Assembly (NCBI GenBank): GCA_037953625.1
Contig: CM075654.1
Coordinates: 22,127,501-22,191,500, forward strand
Direction: 5' to 3'
Length of the DNA: 64,000 bases
DNA from: Crotalaria pallida
Lineage: Eukaryota > Streptophyta > Magnoliopsida > Fabales > Fabaceae
A program made the translations under genes and the position numbers. How positions within the stretch are numbered: the first letter of the stretch is position 1; the number at the start of each line of letters is the position of its first letter. Shown piece after piece: positions 55,974 through 64,000 of this stretch. Below the pieces are notes generated by a model that was not told the origin of the DNA, made no database searches, and saw only the letters and a list, made by a program, of their open reading frames with translations.

Positions 55974-58900
55974 ATGTGCCTTCGAACAAAGGAGTGTAGA
56001 TGGTACTTGGATAGTGGATGTTCGAGGCATATGACGGGAGACAAAACGCACTTCATCGAACTTACTTCAAAAGGTGGTGGTCATGTGACATATGGCGACA
56101 ACAACAAAGGCAAAATTCTAGGAGTGGGTAAGATTGGTAACGTATCTAACCTTATCATTGAAAATGTCCTATTGGTAGAAGGCTTAGAACACAACTTGCT
56201 TAGTATAAGCCAACTATGCAATATGGGCAATAATGTGACCTTTACTTCGGAATTTTGTTTTATTAAGAGTTGTATAGATGATAGTGTTAAGTTCGTAGGT
56301 CGTCGTTCTAATAACACTTACTTAATTAACTTGGATGAGATAACTTCATTGTTTTCAACATGTTTTAAATCTTTTGATGATGAAGTTCATCTTTGGCATC
56401 AACGAATTGCACATGTCAATGTGAATCAATTAAATAAACTTTTACGAAAAGACTTAGTGATTGGTTTGCCTAAACTTAATTTTAAACTTGATAACATTTG
56501 CGACTCATGTCAAAAATGTAAGCAAGTTAAAAATACTTTTAAACCAAAAAATGTGGTAAGCACAACAAAGCCATTGGAGTTAATCCACATGGATTTGTTT
56601 GGCCCATCACAAGTTCGAAGTTTAGGTGGCAATTACTATGGATTTGTTTTAGTAGATGACTTTACTCGATTCACATGGACTTTGTTTTTATCCGCAAAAA
56701 GTGAAACTTATAAAAGTTTTAAAAAGTTTGCCAAGCTCATCCAAAATCAACTAAGTTTGAAAATAGTGTCTATTAGAAGTGACCACGGAGGTGAGTTTGA
56801 AAATGCTAAGTTTGATGCGTTTTGTGAAAAGTTTGGTATAGATCATCAATTTTCAGCCCCTAGGACTCCGGAGCAAAACGGAGTTGTAGAAAGGAAAAAT
56901 AGAGTTTTAGAGGAACTTGCTCGTACTATGCTTAAAGAATCTAGAGTTCCTTCTTATTTTTGGGCTGATGCGGTAAATATCGCTTGTTATGTCATAAATA
57001 GGGTTCTTATCCGTCCGCATTTAAATAAAACACCTTATGAACTTTTAAAAGGGCGAAAGCCAAATATCTCCTATTTTCATGTTTTTGGGTGTAAGGTGTT
57101 TGTTTTAAATAACGGTAAGAATACGGTCGGCAAGTTTGATTCTAAAGCCGACGAAGGTATATTCATAGGTTATTCAACCCATAGTAAAGCATATCGTATT
57201 TTTAACAAAAGGACTTTAACCGTAGAGGAATCGGTGCATGTTGTATTTGATGAATCTCCGAAAGGAGATTGTGTTGTTTCTTGTGATGATGATCTTGCAG
57301 GTACTTTTATGGATCATGAGAAACCAACACAACAACAAATAGTGGAGAATGAAGTTGAGCATGGAGAAATGCAAACACATGATAAAGACTTAGCACAAGA
57401 GACACAACCTCAACTACCAATTGCTTGGAAGTCAAACAAAAATCACCCGGTCTCGAATATCTTAGGTGACATTGCTAAGGGGGTGGTAACCCGAAGCACA
57501 TTAAACAATTTTTGTTATTATGTTGCTTTTGTATCGCAAGTAGAACCTAAGAATATTAGTGAGGCTCTTCAAGATGAGCATTGGGTTATGGCCATGCAAG
57601 ATGAACTAAATCAATTTGAAAGAAATCAAGTTTGGGAGCTTGTGCCAAAACCCGATGATCGTCCTGAAATCGGCACTCGTTGGGTTTATAGGAATAAACT
57701 AGATGAGTCGGGTATAATTGTTATGAATAAAGCTAGGTTGGTAGCAAAGGGGTATAGCCAAGAAGAAGGGATAAATTATGATGAAACATATGCTCCCGTA
57801 GCTAGGTTAGAAGCCATTAGAATTCTACTCGCATTTGCATCTATAATGAACTTTAAATTGTATCAAATGGACGTAAAAAGTGCTTTTCTTAACGGATACA
57901 TTCAAGAGGAAGTGTATGTCTCACAACCTCCCGGATTTGAAAGTTTTGAACATCCGGACTATGTTTTTAAACTTAAAAAGGCTTTGTATGGTCTTAAACA
58001 AGCTCCTAGAGCTTGGTATGATCGTCTAAGCAATTTTTTATTAGAAAAAGGTTTTAAAAGAGGTGCTGTGGACACTACACTTTTTATTGAAAGATCCGGT
58101 AAGGATATACTTTTGGTTCAAATATATGTGGATGACATTATTTTTGGTGAAACTAACGAAATTTTGTGCAAGAAATTTTCTGACACTATGCAGAGTGAAT
58201 TCGAAATGTCTATGATGGGAGAGCTCACTTTCTTCCTTGGGCTTCAAATTAAGCAACTTGATGATGGGATCTACATCCATCAAGGCAAGTACTGTAGAGA
58301 GCTTCTCAGACGGTTTGGCATGGAGTCATGCAAGCAAGCATCAACTCCTATGAGCGTTGCATGCTATTTAGACAAGGATGAAGCCGGGAAACCGGTTGAG
58401 GTAACAAAATACCGAGGCATGATAGGTAGTTTACTTTCTTTAACTGCTTCTCGCCCTGATATTATGTTCAGTGTCTGTATGTGTGCGCGTTTTCAAGCTA
58501 ATCCGAAAGAGTCACACTTAACTGCTGTTAAAAGGATTATGAAATATTTAAAAGGTACAACTAATACCGGTTTATGGTATCCTAGAGATGCCCTTTTAAA
58601 ATTATTGGTTATTCGGATTCCGATTTTGCGGGTTGCAAAGTTGAAAGAAAGAGTACAAGCGGAACATGCCATTTGATTGGTAGTTCACTTGTATCGTGCT
58701 TTTCTAAAAAGCAAAATTGTGTCGCTTTGTCAACCGCGGAAGCCGAATACATTGCGGTCGGAAGTTGTTGTGCTCAAATCCTTTGGATGAAGCAACAACT
58801 CTCGGATTTTGGTTTAATATTGTCAAAAATTCCTATTAAATGTGACAATACTTCCGCAATCAATTTAACTAAAAACCCGGTATTGCATTCAAGAACAAAA

Positions 58901-59077
58901 CATATTGAGATTAGGCATCATTTTTTAAGAGATCATGTTCAAAAAGGTCATTGTGTCATTGAGTTTGTTCAAACATCAGATCAATTAGCTGACATTTTTA
59001 CAAAACCCTTACCAAGAGATACTTTCTATAGCATTAGAAGGGAGCTTGGTATTTTTGATGAATCTACTATTAGCTAA
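55974..59077 (+). pseudogene. pol: Copia-3 pol, single frameshift in RNase H
   Basis: The frame is open for 900 codons: protease YLDSGCSRHMTG (residues 11-22), integrase zinc region (about 139-185), integrase core with MDLFG near 206, SDHGGEFEN near 269 and EQNGVVERKNR near 300 (DD35E intact), RT with QMDVKSAFLNG near 635 and YVDDIIFG near 718. A one-base loss near 58602 shifts the frame at LLKLIGYSD, at the start of RNase H; the remainder (STAEAEYIA, HIEIRHHF) reads on in the other frame to 59077. This is the least damaged pol here. The codon before the ATG is a TAG in the pol frame, so a simple frameshift from gag cannot enter this ORF. Confidence 0.94.
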
Positions 59078-59832
59078 TTGCATTTGAAACTTTTATAATC
59101 ACCTTAAAGCCTATTTCATTATGATTAGTGTTTTTGAGTTGTTGTATTTTAAAAATTATTTCATAATTCTCTTGATAAGTAGTTATGTGTGTATGTGTTT
59201 CTATGTATGTTTAAATGCTTAATTTTGTGTGCTAAATGCTAAGTGTTAATATGTGTGTGTTTGTGTATGAAAAACAATTTTTTTCAAAATTCAGAAATTT
59301 GAGTTTTTGTGCTGGTTACTCGATTAACAGTAGTCATTAATCCATTAAAATTTAAACCTCTTTCGGCATTACTCGATTAATGACACTGCTACTCGATTAA
59401 ATTTTAAACTCCTTTCGCACTTACTCGATTAATGAAGTTGCTACTCGATTAATTTTTAAACTGCTTTCGCACTTAATCGATTAAGGGTTTTTCTACTCGA
59501 TTAAGGGTCAAATTACTCGATTAATGGCTTCATTACTCGATTAACGCGTGAATTTTATAAAACCTGCACTTCAGCACCTTGGCTCATTTTTCTTCTTTCT
59601 TTTCTCTCTCTTTTTCGAACAACTCTCTCTTCTCTCATACTCGTAAATCGCCAGTGAACTACCAGGGCTATTGTAATCCGAAAATCACACATTTCTTCCC
59701 ATAATCCTTAAATATAACACCAATACTCCCTCAATCCATCATCAATTTCACCAATTTCAGCCACCAATCCGTTTTCCCCCAAATTACCAAACCCTAACCC
59801 TAACTCGAACTCCAGCACCTTCTCAAGCACAA
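59078..59832 (+). other. pol-to-env spacer with phased TCGATTAA words
   Basis: Non-coding spacer. ACTCGATT or AATCGATT starts at about 59318, 59371, 59391, 59423, 59443, 59475, 59495, 59515 and 59535, mostly exactly 20 bp apart, mixed with TTTCGCACTT and TTTAAACT blocks that also occur near the 3' end of the LTR. A pyrimidine-rich leader (59580-59640) precedes the env-like ATG and could be a secondary promoter or leader. Confidence 0.7.
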
Positions 59833-60364
59833 ATGGCCTCTTCTTCTTCCAATCCTCCACGAAAGAAGAGTAAACAACATAAGGATCGGAATGACCCGTG
59901 GTTCTCACAGGCAGAACGTGAGTCTCGGGCTCCCAATTTCGATAATCGGCTATTTGGGATTATCCGGTATGTAAACTATGCTTGGTTAAGGAAGGAGCGT
60001 TTTAATTTCTATACTGTTTTAGAGTCTCAAAATGTTCAACGCTTTTTGGAGTTTAATACCCACTACTATCCTCGTTTAGTAAGACAATTTTATCAAAATT
60101 TTACGAAGATAGATGGTGTATACCAGAGTCAAGTTAGGGGTGTGCATTTTCTGGTAAAACCTGATGATTTGAGACTGTTATTTGGTTTAGAGGATAAGGG
60201 CACTTTTATTGGCGATGATGAATGTGTTGATTTGGATGTTGAACCTGGCACTGCCTATGCAGATATTATTAGGTATGGTGAAGTTTGGGATAATAAAACC
60301 AAAAATGCTTCTTTGTTACATGCTGATGATCGGGTGTTGATGTACATTATTGCCTACTGTTTGC
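59833..60364 (+). pseudogene. N-terminal part of env-like third ORF, broken by insertion
   Basis: ATG at 59833 begins MASSSSNPPRKKSKQHK, a Ser-rich then basic (possible nuclear targeting) start. The following region, with YYPRLVRQFYQNF and RLLFGLEDKGTFIG, resembles the domain annotated in plants as 'putative plant transposon protein' (from memory of the family; a profile search is needed). No signal peptide or membrane helix is visible in this portion, which argues against a classical envelope protein. After 177 codons the frame meets the TGTAAC end of element G and stops artificially. Position after pol fits the third ORF of SIRE/Maximus elements. Confidence 0.75.
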
Positions 60365-61014
60365 TGTAACACCCTTACAAATATTTAGTTAATTTAAGAA
60401 TTAGAAAAATATGGACTTGAAAATTTCGACGAAAATCTGGCAGAGTTTCCTCTGTTTTTCGGACTTTCCCCAAAATTTCCTGTTTATACCTGTCAGTCCA
60501 GAATTATTTAACAACATAATACACAATAGCAAAATAGCCAGATCAAACCTAAAGCCCAAATTATTACACTTCAGGGCACATCAATATTACATATTCTAAA
60601 TTACTAAAATAACAGTTTTTCACATAATTAAACTACAGTCCACTCATAAAATAACGATTGAGCACTCCACGTGGTGGAGTGTCATTCCTGCTCGGCCTGA
60701 AACTGTGTTTGCTCAAACTTTGAACCTGTAAAAATGGTTGCAAGGGTGAGCTTTACACATGAAGTAGAGAAGTAGTTTCTAACTAGACATAATAACCTAC
60801 CAAGTCAAACACAAATATTTCAAATAGTTCAAACGTAGCAAAGTCAAACAATTCAAATTCATACACATCTATAATCTTTTCTTTCATCCATTATTCTTAT
60901 CACTTTTCTTAATATACTTTCTTTTTCATTTCCTAATGCATTTCTCTTTTCATTTTCTCTTTTCTTTGTTTCGTTTCCATTCTTTTATCCATTTTCCATT
61001 CTTTTTCTTTTTAA

Positions 61015-61387
61015 TCGACACGCCTTGACAGGCTCGCATCGATGCCGATACGCCTTCGCAGGCTCGCATCGGACTTCCATTTCCCTTTAATCGACACGCC
61101 TTCACAGGCTCGCATCGATGCCGATACGCCTTCTCAGGCCCGCATCGGACTTCCATTTTTCCTTTCTAATCGACACGCCTTCACAGGCTCGCATCGATGC
61201 CGATACGCCTTCTCAGGCCCGCATCGGACTTCCATTTTTCCTTTCTAATCGACACGCCTTCACAGGCACGCATCGATGCCGATACGCCTTCTCAGGCCCG
61301 CATCGGACTTCCATTTTTCCTTTTTAATTGACACGCCTTCACAGGCCCGCATCGACACCGATACGCCTTCACAGGCTCGCACCGGAC
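61015..61387. repeat. 79-bp tandem repeat, about five copies
   Basis: Units start at 61015, 61091, 61170, 61249 and 61328 (the first is 76 bp, the rest 79). Each unit is itself a dimer of a roughly 30-bp motif, CGACACGCCTTCACAGGCTC and CGATACGCCTTCTCAGGCCC, followed by a T-rich spacer. The open frames over it are by-products of a unit length close to a multiple of three. Confidence 0.93.
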
Positions 61388-63228
61388 TTTTATTTTCTTA
61401 CCTTTCTTTCTTTTTATTTTTCTTTTCCTTCTTCTCTTCCATATATATATATCAATTTTCACACATTTCCACATTATATAATTATCATTCTCTTTTGTGT
61501 CAACTTTTATTAATTCCACAATTTCCTTTAATCTTGTCATATTTTTCCAAAAACACCATCAAATTAAAAGCCAATAAATAAATACGTACTGCTTCCAATC
61601 ATCACAATAATTTCACAAAATAATCCAATTCAATGTTCTACATTTATGCTCTTATTCTAATTCATTTTATTCTTTCACTTATCAATTACGTACTTCAACA
61701 CATAACTCGTTTATCATTCATGCATAAATACACTTCAAGAATTCGCATTTATCAGTTAGGCATACATGAAAAGTGTCATACCAAATTATTCGCAAGCACT
61801 AACAATAATTTCAACTCCTTCAATTAGACATACACATTAATATCTAACACTTAGCACACCCATTAAATTATACGTATCAATTCAAACTTCTTTTCCTTAA
61901 GTTCATGATTTACACTTAAGTCTATATTATCCATTCTGAATATCAAACTCAAACATATAATAAATTGTACATATCCTCATACAAATCAACTTCCCCCTTT
62001 CCTCATTTACCTTTATTTAGCATCTCTTTTCATCGTTCAACATATTATCACTATCTACAATCAACTTACGTGCAGTCCAAGCATATTTATATTTTTCCCA
62101 ATAACCATACACATTAGCATTTTAACCTTGAGCATATATATATAATCAAATAGCGACATACATCATAATCTATAACATGCAATATTCTCTATTTACATTT
62201 TGCACTTAAAACACATTTCAAATCACCCTATTCAATTAGATTTTCTTTTGTTTATTTTCATCCTTTACTTTTAGTCTCGATTAATTACCTAAAAATTCAA
62301 TCACACACATAGCCATATATTCTCAGCAGGTATTATAACTAACCAGAAAGCACTCTCTAAAGCAAGGTAAAACACCCCTTACCTCAGGGTTCTATTAGAA
62401 CCAATTTGAATGCGTGCAGAGAACTCCCGATTCGGCAACGGTCCATTCGATCCCGATCCAAGCATCCGCACCGACCCGGTTCTGTTCGTAACGATCCATC
62501 TGATCCCGAACCAAGTTGCGATCACACCGATCTGACTCGGTTCACGGTCGAACCGGTCCGGACCCATCAGCCGCAGCAACACCCATTACTCCTTGGCAGC
62601 AACAGATCTGATTCAACATGTTGATGCACCGCGATAGCTCCACCGGCAACGGTTTGGTTTGAAGCTGCAACAGGAGCCAGTGGAGGTGGGAACCATGACA
62701 GGCGGTGGTGCGAGAAAAAGAGGTGGCGTCCGGATCGCGAGTTGCCCCCGGTTCGTGATTCACAAGCAAGGAGAGAGGGAGATGGCGACGGGGCTGGTTG
62801 CTTCGTCGGTGGCGGCGGCGCGACTTCCAGGTAGAAACGGCAAGGAGCGGCGACGCGATTTATTCTCAGCTAGGGAGGAGATTGCGGGGCGTGACTGGAG
62901 GGAGAGAGATCGCAAAGCAACGGCTTGACCTCGGTGCAGCGAGCTGCGAACGCGATTGAGAGATGGAGGCGGCGATGGTGTTTGACGGCGGCGAGTGAAG
63001 GAAGAAGGAGAGGAATCTTGGCGGTGGACAGCGGCGCCGATTCCAGGGAGAGAGAGAGAGACAAAACGCGATGGAGCCATGGAGGGAGATGGGTCGGTGG
63101 TCTCTGGTTGAAGAAGTTGGGAGAGGGAGAGGGAGAGGGAGTTTAGGGCCGGCGGCCCTTGTTAGAGGAGTTAGGGATGAAGGGTTCGAACCCCCCCTTC
63201 CCCCTATTTTATTTATTTTTTTTTAATT

Positions 63229-63262
63229 TATTATTAGTATTATTATTATTATTATTATTATC
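63229..63262. repeat. TTA trinucleotide repeat
   Basis: About eleven TTA units in the U3 of the G LTR. Confidence 0.85.
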
Positions 63263-63500
63263 ATTATTTGTGTTAGTATGGTTTTAAAACACTAATAGCA
63301 TTTTTCTTTATTTGTTTATTTTAAATTTCAAGAAATACTAAAATAAAATGTAAGCATCAAATAATTACCTTTATAAAATCATAAAGTTAAAAGTCTTGAA
63401 GTCCTTAGAACAAGTTTAATATTAAATAAAACAAAAGCAAATTAAAATATAGAAAGTATATTTTTTTCAATTAGGGTAACTATTTTAATGATTCTACTTT

Positions 63501-63527
63501 AATATATATATATATATATATATATAG
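63501..63527. repeat. TA dinucleotide repeat
   Basis: About thirteen TA units in the U3 of the G LTR. Confidence 0.88.
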
Positions 63528-63803
63528 ATAAGATATAGTTTCGTAATTAACATAATATATTTTTATGAAACTACCCAACACCTAAGTACTAAATTCCAGG
63601 AAACAATTATTTAGTTCAATAAAACTTGTAATTTATAACGTTAAAGAAATCATAGTGTTTCAATCCCAATGTCTCCTAACACTTTAGTAAGACTGAAAGG
63701 GACCTTAACTAGTTATTCCTAAACTTGATTAGTGTTATTATTATTTCAATCTATTATTATAATAATTATAATTATACTTGGGATTAAAACTCGGGATGTT
63801 ACA

Positions 63804-63818
63804 ATTCTCCCCCACTTA
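63804..63818 (-). promoter_or_regulatory. Polypurine tract of element G
   Basis: Minus strand AAGTGGGGGAGAATT directly before the LTR start, as in LARD-A. Confidence 0.85.
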
Positions 63819-64000
63819 GGAGAATTTCGTCCCCGAAATTCCAAGCAATTCCATAAATGGAGAAACATCCCTAGACGTGGTTTTCGACCACACTGTTTAT
63901 CTCCCCAATAGTTCCGTTCTTCTACTTAAGATACTTCGCATCCATACTTCTTGGCATCTTCGTGTTCACCTTTGAACACTATATGCCTCATTCGCGCTCG

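Larger units (their letters stand above)
52382..60364 (+). mobile_element. Copia-3: Sirevirus with chimeric PBS region, 3' part interrupted
   Basis: Full 5' LTR, duplicated PBS flanking a TRIM-like piece, open gag, pol with one frameshift, palindrome-rich spacer and the N-terminal part of the env-like ORF. Element G is inserted at 60365, so the rest lies right of the window. Coding regions are very close to Copia-2 but the LTRs are clearly diverged. Confidence 0.92.
60365..63803 (-). repeat. Element G 3' LTR
   Basis: 3,439 bp. The minus strand starts TGTAACATCCCGAG at 63803 and ends AAGGGTGTTACA at 60365. After an AT-rich U3 with TTA and TA simple repeats comes a GC-rich block (about 62400-63180), then a donor-like GAGGTAAGGGG near 62380, an AT-rich stretch, the 79-bp tandem array and an acceptor-like CATTTTTACAG (AG at 60728-60727). 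The frames in the GC-rich block (up to 106 codons) are overlapping on both strands and unproven. Confidence 0.85.
60365..64000 (-). mobile_element. Element G: gypsy-like element, 3' LTR and 3' end of interior
   Basis: Minus strand. The 3' LTR is 60365-63803. At 63804-63840 lie a polypurine tract and the GGAATTTCGGGGACGAAATT motif shared with LARD-A and LARD-B. The rest of the element lies right of the window. 63841-64000 is internal sequence in which I recognise no protein. TTTGC (60360-60364) is the expected duplication. Confidence 0.85.

Noticed and set aside
61015..61387. CRISPR-like array
   Set aside because: Units are contiguous with no variable spacers, and the genome is a plant.
61042..61581. 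Overlapping frames of about 68-101 codons with repeated peptides
   Set aside because: They are by-products of the 79-bp minisatellite.
62760..63080. 106-codon Arg/Ser/Pro-rich protein on the minus strand
   Set aside because: GC-rich DNA gives open frames on both strands here; no domain, and it lies inside an LTR.

Overview
The window is plant nuclear DNA made entirely of nested LTR retrotransposons. I find no ordinary host gene, no tRNA or rRNA gene and no CRISPR array. The organism is a eudicot, most likely a papilionoid legume. That is an inference from the Sirevirus-type Ty1/copia proteins and the LTRs packed with AATCGATT words; species cannot be set from sequence alone.

Layout, left to right. 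1-5446: LTR-type sequence of a long Ty3/gypsy-like family (type M), minus strand, running off the left edge. 5544-14955: a complete Sirevirus (Copia-1, minus) with 1.67-kb LTRs, perfect GTTGG target-site duplication (TSD), iMet PBS and eight polypurine tracts; gag and pol carry stops. 14956-15779: piece of a gypsy-like LTR, minus. 15780-20734: 5' part of another Sirevirus (Copia-4, minus), whose LTR holds a 549-bp long-arm hairpin MITE. 20735-22957: a truncated Sirevirus LTR and a probable solo LTR. 22963-43640: a large non-autonomous element (LARD-B, plus), split by a type-M solo LTR (25691-38754, TSD ATGTT), itself split by a complete non-autonomous element (LARD-A, 25835-34278, TSD AAAAC). 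43641-52381: Sirevirus Copia-2 (plus), inserted in the 3' LTR of LARD-B. 52382-60364: Sirevirus Copia-3 (plus), inserted in the 3' LTR of Copia-2, with a TRIM-like piece lodged exactly at its primer binding site. 60365-64000: gypsy-like element G (minus), inserted in the env-like ORF of Copia-3.

How the parts work together. The Sireviruses supply gag, protease, integrase, RT and RNase H; Copia-2 and Copia-3 have open gag frames but every pol copy is broken. The LARD elements have intact cis signals (PBS, PPT, LTR ends) and no proteins, so they must have been mobilised in trans.

Most unusual observations: (1) LTRs of unrelated families carry arrays of a short palindrome at about 20-23 bp spacing (two helical turns); the palindrome differs by family (AATCGATT, ACTCGAGT, AACCGGTT) while spacing and position in the LTR are kept. 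(2) Copia-3 is a chimera with a TRIM element joined through a duplicated PBS. (3) pol is +1 to gag in all four Sireviruses and begins just after an AG that looks like a splice acceptor, without a conserved ATG. (4) The type-M solo LTR contains a decayed but recognisably coding frame of about 150 codons with an acidic tail. Counts and spacings were read by eye.
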